NCBI GenBank assembly: GCA_023390815.1
Contig: JAEWCC010000009.1
Coordinates: 1 to 62,635 of the forward strand
DNA length: 62,635 bases
DNA from: Bacillota bacterium
Lineage (GTDB): Bacteria; Bacillota; Clostridia; Christensenellales; SZUA-584
Direction: 5' to 3'
Shown: positions 18,407-27,217 of the stretch, piece after piece
Numbering within the stretch: the first letter of the stretch is position 1
How the letters are laid out: the number at the start of each line of letters is the position of its first letter
The notes under the pieces: model-generated
What the model saw: the letters and a program-made list of their open reading frames with translations, nothing else
What the model was told of the DNA's origin: nothing
Database searches by the model: none
Program-made: the position numbers and the translations under genes

Positions 18407-19489
18407 ATGGACGAGAGCATATTGCAGCTGAATGGTATCAAGAAGCGCTTTGGCGAGACCGAGGTGCTTAAGGGGATTGACCTTTCGATGCGCAGGGGGG
18501 AATTTATCACGTTACTCGGGCCTTCGGGGTGCGGCAAGACGACCACGCTGCGCATCATCGCGGGGCTGGAGCAGCCGGACGCGGGCCGCGTGCTGCTGGA
18601 GGGCAAAGACGTCACGGACGAGGAACCCAACAAGCGCAGCGTCAACACGGTGTTTCAGAACTACGCGCTGTTTCCGCATATGAACGTGGAGGCCAACATC
18701 GGTTACAGTCTGCGCCTTAAACACGCGGATAAGGCAGTGATTAAAAGGACAGTGGTGGAAGCGCTCGAGCTGGTACAGCTGACGGGATATGAAAAGCGCA
18801 TGCCGGGGGAGTTATCCGGCGGGCAGCGGCAGCGCGTTGCCATCGCGCGCGCGATCGTAGGCAAGCCGGACGTGCTGCTGCTCGACGAGCCGCTGGGCGC
18901 GCTGGATTTGCAGCTGCGCAGGCAGATGCAGCTGGAGCTGAAAAAGCTGCAGACGCGGCTCGGCATCACGTTTGTCTACATCACGCACGATCAGGAGGAG
19001 GCGCTGACCATGTCCGACCGCATCGCGGTGATGCGGGACGGCCTGTTCGAGCAGATCGGAACCCCGTCGGATGTATATGACCGCCCCAAAACCAGTTTTG
19101 TCGCGAGCTTCGTCGGCTCCGCGAACGTGGTGAGCGGCGAGGTGTCCCAGGTGGATGCGGATACGGTTGAATTCTGCAGCGAGCATGGAAACGCGGCGGC
19201 TGCGCGCCGGGGCGCGTCCGTTGCGCCGGGGCAGCGCGTGACGGTTGCGGTGCGGCGCGAAAACGTTCGCCTGCTGCCGCGGACCGAAGCGGCGCAGGGG
19301 CTGACCGCGGTCGTGCGGGAAAAGAGCTTTGCCGGTGGCCTGCTGCAGATATTTCTGGCGCTCCCCGACGGCAGCGAACTGGTCGCGAGCCGCCACGGCA
19401 TCGACACAGAATTTAAAGCCGGGGACGAGGTGTGGGCGACCTGGGCGGGTGAAAACGCCGTGCTGGTCGACCTGGAGGAGAGCCGTTGA
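18407..19489 (+). CDS. potA: Spermidine/putrescine ABC transporter ATPase
   Basis: 360 residues from ATG 18407, which follows TAAGGG by six bases; an earlier ATG (18392) has no ribosome site. Walker A GPSGCGKTT (~38-46), signature LSGGQRQR, Walker B VLLLDEP, H-loop ITHD, then a TOBE-type regulatory domain (~280-360). It powers polyamine import together with the two permeases and the binding protein that follow. The stop overlaps the potB start by four bases (TTGA), so translation is coupled. Confidence 0.93.
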   Translation: MDESILQLNGIKKRFGETEVLKGIDLSMRRGEFITLLGPSGCGKTTTLRIIAGLEQPDAGRVLLEGKDVTDEEPNKRSVNTVFQNYALFPHMNVEANIGYSLRLKHADKAVIKRTVVEALELVQLTGYEKRMPGELSGGQRQRVAIARAIVGKPDVLLLDEPLGALDLQLRRQMQLELKKLQTRLGITFVYITHDQEEALTMSDRIAVMRDGLFEQIGTPSDVYDRPKTSFVASFVGSANVVSGEVSQVDADTVEFCSEHGNAAAARRGASVAPGQRVTVAVRRENVRLLPRTEAAQGLTAVVREKSFAGGLLQIFLALPDGSELVASRHGIDTEFKAGDEVWATWAGENAVLVDLEESR

Positions 19490-20376
19490 AAACGAAGAAT
19501 ACTGCATTAACGCACAGACCGGGTAAAAAGAGGGACATTGTATCCGCGATCGGCATCACGCCGCTGTATGCGTTCACGCTGCTGTTTGTGGCGGGGCCGC
19601 TCATCTATGTGTTCATTCTGAGCTTTCTGCAGCGCGCCGAGGGCTGGGGCGTCGTCAGTGACTTTACTCTGCAGAACTATGCGGATATCGCGCAGCCGGT
19701 ATACCTCAAAACCCTTGCGGAATCCCTGAAGCTCGCGCTCATTACGACCGCGCTCGTCGCGCTCATCGGATATCCGTTCGGCTATTTCATGGCGAAGCTG
19801 ACCGCCCGCTGGAAGAAGCGCATGATGCTGCTGCTTATGATCCCGTTCTGGATCAGCTCCCTAATCCGCCTATACGGCTGGATCATCATATTCCGCGCCA
19901 ACGGTGTGCTGGATAAGCTGCTGATGGGCGCAGGGCTTACCGACGCACCGATAAAGCTGCTGTACAGCTATCCGGCGGTGGTTGTGGGCATGGTATACGC
20001 GCTGCTACCGTTCATGATATTTGCGGTATATTCGAGCGCGGAGAAGCTCGACTGGAGCCTTGTCGAGGCGGCGAGGGACCTCGGCGCAACCCCGATGCAG
20101 GCATTTCGTACGGTGTCGCTGAAGCTGACGATGCCGGGATTATTGTCCGGCGTGGTCTTAACGTTCATTCCGTCGATGGGGCTGTTCTTCATCGCGGACA
20201 TTTTAGGCGGCAACACGGTGGTGCTGGTGGGCAATGTCATTCAGGAGCAGCTTATGAAGGCGCACAACTGGCCGTTCGCGGCGGCGCTTTCCGTGGTGCT
20301 GATGCTCCTCACGTCTCTGATGATCTGGCTGTACCGCAGAATCACCAAGGTCAAGGATCTGGAGGGGCTCGTATGA
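19486..20376 (+). CDS. potB: Spermidine/putrescine ABC permease
   Basis: 296 residues, six predicted membrane helices with the EAA loop VEAARDLGATPMQAFRTVSLKLTMPG that contacts PotA. Start is TTG 19486, overlapping the potA stop; GAGGAGAG lies just upstream. The long N-terminal segment (about 25 residues) before the first helix is normal for PotB. It is translationally coupled at both ends. Confidence 0.93.
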   Translation: MKTKNTALTHRPGKKRDIVSAIGITPLYAFTLLFVAGPLIYVFILSFLQRAEGWGVVSDFTLQNYADIAQPVYLKTLAESLKLALITTALVALIGYPFGYFMAKLTARWKKRMMLLLMIPFWISSLIRLYGWIIIFRANGVLDKLLMGAGLTDAPIKLLYSYPAVVVGMVYALLPFMIFAVYSSAEKLDWSLVEAARDLGATPMQAFRTVSLKLTMPGLLSGVVLTFIPSMGLFFIADILGGNTVVLVGNVIQEQLMKAHNWPFAAALSVVLMLLTSLMIWLYRRITKVKDLEGLV

Positions 20377-21176
20377 AGAACCGCACGAAGCTGCCGAATG
20401 TTTATCTGGCCGCGGTCACCGTGATCGTTTACCTGCCGATCTTGCTGGTCATCCTGTATTCCTTCAACGAGAGCAAAATCAGCTCCGTGTGGGACGGGTT
20501 CTCACTCAAATGGTACGCGGAGCTTTTCAAGGATAAATCCATGTTCGAAGCGCTGCTTAACAGCATCGTGCTTGCAACCCTCAGCAGTCTGGCGGCGGCG
20601 GTCATCGGTACGCTGGGCGCGGTGGGCATGACGAAGGTGAGGCTGCGCGGCAAGGGCGCCGTGGAATACGTTTCCATGCTGCCCATCATGATCCCGGAGA
20701 TCATACTCGGCATCGTGTTTCTGTTGTTCTTCTCGCTGCTCGGCCTGCCGTTCGGCATGACGACGCTCGTGATTGCGCATACCGCTTTCAGCATCCCGTA
20801 TGTATACATTCTCGTCAAGGCGCGCTTGGTGGGCATGGACAAGAGCCTGCCCGAGGCCGCGCGCGATCTGGGGGCGAGCCAGGGGCGCGTGTTTCTGGAC
20901 ATCACGCTGCCGCTCATCAGGCCTGCCATACTCTCCGGTATGCTGCTTGCCTTTGCGATGAGCCTCGATGATGTGATCATCAGCGTGTTTGTCACCGGTG
21001 TGAACACCAACACGCTGCCCATCAAGATCTACACGCAGCTTAAAACCGGCGTGACACCCAAAATCAACGCGCTGTGCACGCTCATGTTTGCCGTGACGCT
21101 CATCATTGGGCTGCTGTCGCTCTATTTTTCAAAACGATCCAGAAAATATTCAAATATCAAGGAGGAAAAAGTATGA
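20373..21176 (+). CDS. potC: Spermidine/putrescine ABC permease
   Basis: 267 residues with six membrane helices and the EAA motif PEAARDLGASQGRVFLDITLPLIRPA. ATG 20373 overlaps the potB stop (ATGA). The segment AMSLDDVIISVFVTG is characteristic of PotC. Pairs with PotB in the membrane. Confidence 0.94.
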   Translation: MKNRTKLPNVYLAAVTVIVYLPILLVILYSFNESKISSVWDGFSLKWYAELFKDKSMFEALLNSIVLATLSSLAAAVIGTLGAVGMTKVRLRGKGAVEYVSMLPIMIPEIILGIVFLLFFSLLGLPFGMTTLVIAHTAFSIPYVYILVKARLVGMDKSLPEAARDLGASQGRVFLDITLPLIRPAILSGMLLAFAMSLDDVIISVFVTGVNTNTLPIKIYTQLKTGVTPKINALCTLMFAVTLIIGLLSLYFSKRSRKYSNIKEEKV

Positions 21177-22294
21177 GAAAGCTGTTTGCACTGGCGCTGG
21201 CCATTGTGATGGTTCTGGCGCTGTTTGCGGGCTGCGGCAGTTCGCAGGGGACCCCGCAGACGAGCGGACCGGCTTCAAACGCGCCGACCGAAAGCGCTGT
21301 GCAGACCTCTGCGCACGCGGGCGGAACGCTCAACCTATTTACATGGGAGGCAATGTTCCCTCAGGAGGTTCTGGACGGATTTACGGCGGAGACGGGCATC
21401 GAGATCAACTACAGCAACTTTGACTATGATGAAACCATGCTCGCCAAGCTGGAAGCGGCGAAGGGCGGCGATTACGACCTCGTGATTGCGGACGATTACA
21501 TCATCGAAACCGCCATTGCTGAGGGGCTCGTGCAGAAGCTGGATGCTTCGAAGATTGCGAACTACGCCAACATCAACCCGCTCTATCAGGGCCAGTTCTA
21601 CGACCCCACCAACGAGTATACCGTGCCGTACGGCGCGGGAGTGCAGACCATCGTGTACGATCTGTCTCTGGTCAGCGTCGATATCCAGGGCTACAGCGAT
21701 CTGTTCGATCCGTCCCTGGTGGACAGCGTGGGCGTGATTGCGAACTACCGCGTGATCAATGGCTTGGCGCTGAAGATTTTGGGCGAAAGCTACAACACCG
21801 AGGATATCGCCAAAATCCAGGCGGCGGGCGAAAAGCTCAAAGAGCTGGCGCCCAACATCCGCCTCATCAAGGACGACAATCTGCAGGATGATCTGCTCTC
21901 GGGCGAGATCAGCGCTGCGGTGATGTATACCTCCCAGGTGACAATGGCGAAGCTTGCAAATCCCGACCTCAAGGTGGTTTTCCCGAAGGAGGGCATCGGC
22001 TTTGGCATCATGGCGAACTTCATTCCCGCAAAAGCGCCCAACGTGGATGCGGCGTACGCGTTTATTGACTATATCTTAAGGCCGGAGGTTTCCGCGCAGT
22101 GCTTCGAGTGGCTGGGCTACTACAGCACCAACGCCGCGGCGGATGCGCTGATCGGCGACGAGTTCAAGGACTTCCTGACGCTGCCCGAGGGCTTCAGCGC
22201 GGACAGCATGGAGATGATCCAGAACATCAGCGCGGACGCGCAGGCAGCGCACGAGCTGGTCTGGACGGAATTCAAGACGGCTGCGGGCCAATAA
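21173..22294 (+). CDS. potD: Polyamine-binding lipoprotein
   Basis: 373 residues from ATG 21173, which overlaps the potC stop (ATGA) and follows AAGGAGG by six bases. Signal peptide with lipobox LFAGC (Cys22), a Ser/Thr/Ala linker, then a periplasmic-binding fold beginning LNLFTWEAMFPQEVLDGF. Residues such as DLVIADDYII and the tryptophan/aspartate-rich pocket fit PotD, which captures spermidine or putrescine outside the membrane. Last gene of the operon, followed by a terminator. Confidence 0.93.
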   Translation: MRKLFALALAIVMVLALFAGCGSSQGTPQTSGPASNAPTESAVQTSAHAGGTLNLFTWEAMFPQEVLDGFTAETGIEINYSNFDYDETMLAKLEAAKGGDYDLVIADDYIIETAIAEGLVQKLDASKIANYANINPLYQGQFYDPTNEYTVPYGAGVQTIVYDLSLVSVDIQGYSDLFDPSLVDSVGVIANYRVINGLALKILGESYNTEDIAKIQAAGEKLKELAPNIRLIKDDNLQDDLLSGEISAAVMYTSQVTMAKLANPDLKVVFPKEGIGFGIMANFIPAKAPNVDAAYAFIDYILRPEVSAQCFEWLGYYSTNAAADALIGDEFKDFLTLPEGFSADSMEMIQNISADAQAAHELVWTEFKTAAGQ

Positions 22295-22320
22295 GTAAAC
22301 CGCGAGTCAATACGCAAAAA

Positions 22321-22352
22321 AAGGGCCGGGAGAACTGACTTCCGGCCCTTTT
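22321..22352. terminator. Bidirectional terminator between potD and the minus-strand operon
   Basis: AAGGGCCGGGAG pairs with CTTCCGGCCCTT across a six-base loop; T-run on the plus side and A-run (AAAAAAA) on the other, so it can serve both converging units. Confidence 0.85.
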
Positions 22353-22367
22353 ATAAATCATCTTGGC

Positions 22368-22844
22368 TCATAGTTCATCCCTCCACGCTTCAATGGTAAA
22401 CGAGCCGTTAAGCGAAATGGTTACATAATAAAGCCGGTCAAAACCTTCTGACAAAGCCGGCAAATCAAGCTTGTTTGAAGTGGCGGCAACCGCCACATCG
22501 GGCACCCTCGCTTTGCCTTCGCGGTATGCGTTGCGCCGGATGCACTCCGATACGCCGGACTTAAAGTAGCAGCCAATGGCCTCATATCCTGCGCTGTGGG
22601 CTGACTCGATATATTTGTGCCGCTCTGCCCGGGTCGGATTCGTATTGTCAATGGCGAAGCTGACGCCGCGCAGGATGCAATCATCCATCGCCTGCCGCTC
22701 TTTGTTTCGGGTATGCAGGACGTCCAGGCTGATGTGTTCAAAGCTGTCCTTTAAATATCGGTCATAGAACGTGGTTTTGCCGCTCGCCTGAATTCCGATC
22801 AATATGACGACTTTCTTAGTCTGCTTAGGGATATCACCGAACAT
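22368..22844 (-). CDS. P-loop kinase of the polynucleotide-kinase type
   Basis: 158 residues. Walker A GIQASGKTT (17-25) sits at the N-terminus after strand VVILI; DNTNPT (~66-71) and a basic lid (RRNAYREGKAR) resemble the kinase half of T4/PNKP-type polynucleotide kinases and the AAA_33 family. The substrate is unknown and could be a nucleic-acid 5' end or a small molecule. AAGGAG precedes the ATG. Third gene after the two RMD1-family genes, with 32 bases between. Confidence 0.8.
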   Translation of the reverse strand: MFGDIPKQTKKVVILIGIQASGKTTFYDRYLKDSFEHISLDVLHTRNKERQAMDDCILRGVSFAIDNTNPTRAERHKYIESAHSAGYEAIGCYFKSGVSECIRRNAYREGKARVPDVAVAATSNKLDLPALSEGFDRLYYVTISLNGSFTIEAWRDEL

Positions 22845-22876
22845 GTTTTCTCCTTAAGATTGCCGTGGAAATGGAG

Positions 22877-23677
22877 TCAAAACAAATAGAACAGCGGGAA
22901 AACTGCAAGCAGTGCGATCTCAATGTACAGCTCCCGGTTCTCCTGCCATTTCTGACTGAGCGCCAGAAACATGCGGAATATGTCTTCCAGCGCGCCGATC
23001 TTCTGACGCAGCGCGTCGATGCGCTCCCCATACTCGAAGTGAGTCATGAACGCATCGTAAAGTGCCCTCGCGCCGATATGCGCGTCTGCGATATCGAACC
23101 GCTCGAATACGCGTACGGTATACGCGCTTCCGTATTGGAATCGCACGATCTTGGCGACCTCCCGCGCGTATTTGACCGCGTGGAGGTTGACCCTGCCGCG
23201 GCCCATGCGCTGAATGAAAGCCTCGGCGTCGTCGAAGGTTTTGCCGATCTCCTCTTCCATGACGGCCAGCGCGGTGAGTTTGGCAAGGGCGTTGGCGATG
23301 GTCGGTACGACAAACCGGTCAAACGGCAGGGCGGAGTCGCCTTCAAACAGGCAGTATTGGTTCGTATCGCCCACCTCGAGTGAATAGCTCTCATGGTAAT
23401 AGGAGCCGGTGCTGTCGGGTAAGAAGCCCGAGCAGATAAAGTGCAGCAAGCTGCGCGCCTCGTCCGTGCTGCAATTGACGAATGTGATACAGCCGTAATC
23501 GAAAAAGTAGGCGGCCTGGCCCTCGCGGGCGTATTTTAAAACCTGAGCAAGGCTGTCGCCTTCGAGCGCGACATACTGCCTGCGCCGCGGGGTCTCCTTC
23601 ATGCCGAGGAACGCCCGAAGCGTGCTTAAGGGGAGCGAATTGCCGATCCGGTAGCAATCAAACGCGAACCTCTTCAT
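22877..23677 (-). CDS. RMD1/DUF155 family protein (copy 2)
   Basis: 266 residues. N-terminal alpha/beta half with YFFDYGCITFVNCS, the hallmark [FW]-x-[FY]-G-x-x-V-[FL] strand of RMD1/YagE proteins; helical middle with ALAKLTALAVMEEEIG and VNLHAVKYA; a C-terminal hydrophobic anchor (residues ~245-266, ELYIEIALLAVFPLFYLF). Eukaryotic relatives act at mitochondria and microtubules; the bacterial role is unknown. Starts seven bases after the stop of its paralog. Confidence 0.8.
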   Translation of the reverse strand: MKRFAFDCYRIGNSLPLSTLRAFLGMKETPRRRQYVALEGDSLAQVLKYAREGQAAYFFDYGCITFVNCSTDEARSLLHFICSGFLPDSTGSYYHESYSLEVGDTNQYCLFEGDSALPFDRFVVPTIANALAKLTALAVMEEEIGKTFDDAEAFIQRMGRGRVNLHAVKYAREVAKIVRFQYGSAYTVRVFERFDIADAHIGARALYDAFMTHFEYGERIDALRQKIGALEDIFRMFLALSQKWQENRELYIEIALLAVFPLFYLF

Positions 23678-23684
23678 ACGCGCC

Positions 23685-24497
23685 TCACTTGAAAAGCTCC
23701 AGCACCATCAGCACCACTTCCACGACGATCAGCAGCACGATGATAAGCTCTACGCGCAGCCCGCGGAATGCGTGGCTGATGGAGGTGAAGCCGGAGATGA
23801 TGTTGTTGGATACGGCGGTCTTGTTCTTGATGATTTCGTAGCGGTCGTTGAGTTCAAAGAATTCAGACATCTCGTTGTAGAAATCGTCCGCGGGGCTGTT
23901 GGCCCAGGCGATGTCGGGCTTGTCGAGTATCATGATGTAGCTGATGCTGTCGAACTCGTGCCGCGCAACCTTTGCCGTCACCTTGGCGAGCTTCTTGTCG
24001 CCGATCTGGAATTTGCCGTTCTCGAGCCGCTCGATCAGGCTTTCGAGGCTGTCGAGGATCTTGCCGAGCTGTTCTTCCACGCGCTCCAGCGCGACCGACT
24101 TGGCCAGCACGATCGCGATGAGCTCGGGATAGAATGGCGCAAATTCATTGATGATCGCGTATTCGTCCGTGAGCGCGGGTTTCTCGTCCGACACATGCAG
24201 CGCGTAATCGTCCTGATACGGGCTCCAGTCGGATACCGGCTCAAACTGTGCCAGGTATTTAAAAAAGCCCGGATAGCGCTCCGCAGGCAGATTGATAAAT
24301 ACAACGCTGCCGAAAGAGAACAGCATCACCTGCTGACTGTTCTGAACCGGATCGCCCAATATGCCTTCGAGCACGGCGTCCTGCAGCACGAGCGGTTCCT
24401 CCCAGGTGTATTTCTTGGAGATGCCGCAGCGCGTTGCGATCCTGTTCAGGTCAATTTCGCTGGTGACCGAATACGCCTTGAACTGGAAAGTTAACAT
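23685..24497 (-). CDS. RMD1/DUF155 family protein (copy 1)
   Basis: 270 residues, same architecture as the downstream gene: VMLFSFGSVVFINLPAE strand, EYAIINEFAPFYPELIAIVLAKSVALERVEEQLG helices, and a C-terminal membrane helix (IIVLLIVVEVVLMVLELF, ~250-268). GGGAGG precedes ATG. Identity with the second copy is low, so the pair is old or acquired as a pair. They may form a heteromeric membrane-anchored complex, which is inference from adjacency. Confidence 0.8.
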   Translation of the reverse strand: MLTFQFKAYSVTSEIDLNRIATRCGISKKYTWEEPLVLQDAVLEGILGDPVQNSQQVMLFSFGSVVFINLPAERYPGFFKYLAQFEPVSDWSPYQDDYALHVSDEKPALTDEYAIINEFAPFYPELIAIVLAKSVALERVEEQLGKILDSLESLIERLENGKFQIGDKKLAKVTAKVARHEFDSISYIMILDKPDIAWANSPADDFYNEMSEFFELNDRYEIIKNKTAVSNNIISGFTSISHAFRGLRVELIIVLLIVVEVVLMVLELFK

Positions 24498-24629
24498 AAC
24501 CGCCTCCCTGGACCTGGGGCAATGTGCCTGTTTATGATCCTAATCAACACTATACCACGCTTTGCTGTATTCTGACATTCCTGTGCAAATAATATTTTAG
24601 GCGAAAGGCGTTCAACCTCACAGGAAATC

Positions 24630-24680
24630 ATATCATATTATCTAAGAGAAAGCAGTAAAAATATATGAATAATATGATAT
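24630..24680. repeat. 12-bp inverted repeat in a divergent intergenic region
   Basis: ATATCATATTAT (24630-24641) and ATAATATGATAT (24669-24680) are perfect inverted copies separated by 27 bases. The 334-bp region 24498-24831 separates the RMD1 operon from the cysteine desulfurase and otherwise holds a GC-rich hairpin (ACGGGC with GCCCGT, 24726-24742). A two-site operator or a leader stem-loop are both possible. Confidence 0.5.
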
Positions 24681-24831
24681 ATGTGCCGTGAGGATTTCGA
24701 TCAGTGCGGAGCCTGTCTGGGGCGGGACGGGCTGATTGCCCGTGCCGTTGAGGGTATGCGGTGGTAGTGTGCACGAACAGGCACGCAAGGAGACGTTTGA
24801 CGGCGCTTCGCAAACAGTCTATGATAGGCCT

Positions 24832-25965
24832 ATGATTTATCTCGATTACGCGGCGCATACGCCCACCGACGAAGCGGTGCTGGAAGCTTTCTCGCAGGCA
24901 TCACGCGACTATTTTGCGAACCCCAATTCCCCGTATCCGCCGGGACAGGTAGCGAAGGCGCGGCTCGATGAGGCGACAAGGCATATTGCGATGCTGCTTC
25001 AGGTGAAGGAAACGGAGATCATCCATACCTCCGGCGCGAGCGAGTCCAACAACCTCGCGATCAAGGGCATCGCGGAAAAATATAAAAAATACGGCAGGCA
25101 TATCATCACCACGCCGCTGGAGCACTCGTCTGTCAACGGCCCGATGGCATATCTGCAGCAGCAGGGTTACGAAATCGAATATACGGACTTGACGCCCGAC
25201 GGCACGATTGATCTCGCGCACCTGAAGACGCTGCTGCGCGACGACACCATACTCGTCTCGGTATGCTGGGTGGACAGTGAAATCGGCCTCATGCAGCCGA
25301 TTACACAGATTGCCGCGCTGCTCGCGGATCGTCCACACTGCTTTTTCCATACGGACGCGACGCAGGCAGTAGGCAAAATCCCCGTCAGCTTCGAGGAGGT
25401 AGACCTCGTTTCCTTTGCGCCACATAAGTTCTTTGGTCCATGCGGCTGTGGCGTATTGGTGCGCAGGGAAGCGGTGATGCTGGAGCCGCAGATTCACGGA
25501 GGCGTCAGCACGACGCCGTTCCGCAGCGGAACGCCCGCGCTCGCGCTGGCCGTCGCCGCGGAAAAGGCGCTGGCGGCAGCAACAGAGGACTTGGATACGC
25601 GCTACCCCGTCGTGGAAGCGCTGAATCGCAAGCTTAGAGAAGGGCTGACCGGCATATCGGGTATTCGCGTCAACAGCACCGTTGCATCAGTCCCACACAT
25701 CGTGAATATCAGTATACCCGGTATCCGTACGGAGGCGGTTCAGGCCGAGCTCGCGAAGCACGAAATCTATGTGGCGACCAAATCGGCGTGCTGCGCACCG
25801 GGTACGGTATCGCGCCCAGTATACGCGCTCACGCGTGACCGCAAGGCGGCACTTTCCACGCTGCGTATCAGTCTGAGCCATTTGACCGCCGAGGGCGATA
25901 TCGACGTGTTCCTTGAGCGACTGGAGGAAAGCCTCCGCATTATAAAAAACAGAGGTACCCTATGA
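24832..25965 (+). CDS. Cysteine desulfurase (NifS/IscS family)
   Basis: 377 residues. MIYLDYAAHTPTDEAV is the family N-terminus, which fixes the start at ATG 24832 although the ribosome site (GATAGG) is weak; an open frame runs further upstream without homology. PLP lysine in FAPHKFFGPCG; PLP-contacting His/Asp in FHTDATQAVG; active-site cysteine loop SACCAPGT. Releases sulfur from cysteine as an enzyme persulfide. The stop overlaps the next start by four bases (ATGA), which couples it to a PP-loop thiolase: the pair probably delivers sulfur to tRNA. Confidence 0.9.
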   Translation: MIYLDYAAHTPTDEAVLEAFSQASRDYFANPNSPYPPGQVAKARLDEATRHIAMLLQVKETEIIHTSGASESNNLAIKGIAEKYKKYGRHIITTPLEHSSVNGPMAYLQQQGYEIEYTDLTPDGTIDLAHLKTLLRDDTILVSVCWVDSEIGLMQPITQIAALLADRPHCFFHTDATQAVGKIPVSFEEVDLVSFAPHKFFGPCGCGVLVRREAVMLEPQIHGGVSTTPFRSGTPALALAVAAEKALAAATEDLDTRYPVVEALNRKLREGLTGISGIRVNSTVASVPHIVNISIPGIRTEAVQAELAKHEIYVATKSACCAPGTVSRPVYALTRDRKAALSTLRISLSHLTAEGDIDVFLERLEESLRIIKNRGTL

Positions 25966-26822
25966 GCGATTGCCTGCAGGTGGAAAAGAGCATCGTCAAG
26001 AAATACCGTCACGAGATATGGAAGAAGTTCCTGTCCGCGATTGAAACGTACGGATTGATTCGGGAAGGCGATAAGATCGCCGTGTGTATGTCGGGCGGCA
26101 AGGACTCCATGCTGATGGCCAAGTGCATGCAGCAGCTGCACCGGTACAGCAAGTTCCGCTTCGAGGTGGAGTACCTTGTGATGGACCCCGGCTACAACGA
26201 TCTCAACCGCCAGATGATCGAGGACAACGCCGAGTTTCTGAACATCCCGATCCGCGTATTCCCCGCGCCGATATTCGACTACGTCGCCACGCTCGACAAG
26301 TACCCCTGCTATATCTGCGCGCGCATGCGGCGGGGGTACCTCTATAAACAGGCGAAGGAGCTGGGCTGCAACAAGATCGCGCTGGGGCATCACTTTGACG
26401 ACGTAATTGAGACGGTGCTGATGAGCATGTTCTATAACGGCGAGTTCCGCACGATGATGCCCAAGCTGCGCAGCACGAACTGGGAGGGCATGGAGCTGAT
26501 CCGCCCCATGTACCGCGTGAAGGAGCGGGATATTCTCGCTTGGAAGAACTATAACAGCCTTCAGTTCATCCAATGCGCCTGCCGCCTGACGGAGCATTGC
26601 GTGCTGGACGACGGCGGAATGGGCTCCAAACGGCAGGAGGTCAAGCAGCTGATCAAAAAGCTGCGTCAGGGTAACCCCAACATCGACAGCAATATATTCA
26701 GCAGCGTCCACGATATTAATCTGGATACGGTGATCGGTTTCCATTTTAAGGGTAATAAAACCAGTTTTACCGAGCAGTATTTTCAGAGTGAATTGTCCGA
26801 AGACGACGAAAACGAAGATTGA
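25962..26822 (+). CDS. TtcA/TtuA-family tRNA thiolation PP-loop protein
   Basis: 286 residues. PP-loop MSGGKDSML (~43-51) activates the target base with ATP. PCYICARMRRGYLY holds the CxxC pair that, with a later cysteine (CRLTEHC), fits the [4Fe-4S]-binding type of TtcA/TtuA enzymes. GHHFDDVIET is the second ATP-pocket motif. Relatives put 2-thiocytidine at position 32 or 5-methyl-2-thiouridine at 54; which one applies here is not decided. Coupled to the desulfurase upstream. Confidence 0.85.
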   Translation: MSDCLQVEKSIVKKYRHEIWKKFLSAIETYGLIREGDKIAVCMSGGKDSMLMAKCMQQLHRYSKFRFEVEYLVMDPGYNDLNRQMIEDNAEFLNIPIRVFPAPIFDYVATLDKYPCYICARMRRGYLYKQAKELGCNKIALGHHFDDVIETVLMSMFYNGEFRTMMPKLRSTNWEGMELIRPMYRVKERDILAWKNYNSLQFIQCACRLTEHCVLDDGGMGSKRQEVKQLIKKLRQGNPNIDSNIFSSVHDINLDTVIGFHFKGNKTSFTEQYFQSELSEDDENED

Positions 26823-26962
26823 TCATGCTTTTGCGTGCGTCGGTCTATCTAAAAACCATGGTCCCCTTACCTCAACTCACCGACAGATTCGCGAGGCCAT
26901 AGTGCATAACGTCTATCCCGTTGCTCAGATGCAAAAAATCCCTCCGCCAGCCTTGCGGCTGC

Positions 26963-27138
26963 CACCTCCCTTTAGGCAAGGGAGGCCAGGCTGTCGAAAA
27001 AGTACCTGATGTCATTCTGAAGGCGCAGAGCGCCTGAAGAATCTTTGAGAATAAAGTCCTTTAAGATTCTTCGCTTGCGCTCAGAATGACACTGAGATGG
27101 TTTTTTGACACTCTCACCTCCCTTTAGGCAAGGGAGGC
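26963..27138. repeat. Nested palindromic interspersed-repeat element
   Basis: The 395-bp gap 26823-27217 contains no gene. A 24-base hairpin-forming sequence (core CCTCCCTTTAGGCAAGGGAGG) occurs twice as a direct repeat, at 26963-26986 and 27115-27138. Between the copies are three nested inverted pairs: TGTCGAAAAA (26992) with TTTTTTGACA (27101), TGTCATTCTGA (27010) with TCAGAATGACA (27081), and GAAGAATCTT (27036) with AAGATTCTTC (27063). The inner sequences resemble the GTCATTCTGA...AAGAATCTT repeats widely scattered in bacterial genomes. It looks like a non-autonomous repeat, with no transposase. Confidence 0.65.
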
Positions 27139-27217
27139 TTTATTGACAAGCCATAAATCTACTTTTGAATAAGAGTTTTTGGGGTACAGGATTGTACAAC
27201 ACCCTTGTGGGTTAGGT

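Noticed and set aside
26823..27217. Small coding genes in the repeat gap
   Set aside because: Short frames there run through palindromic repeats and have no ribosome sites.
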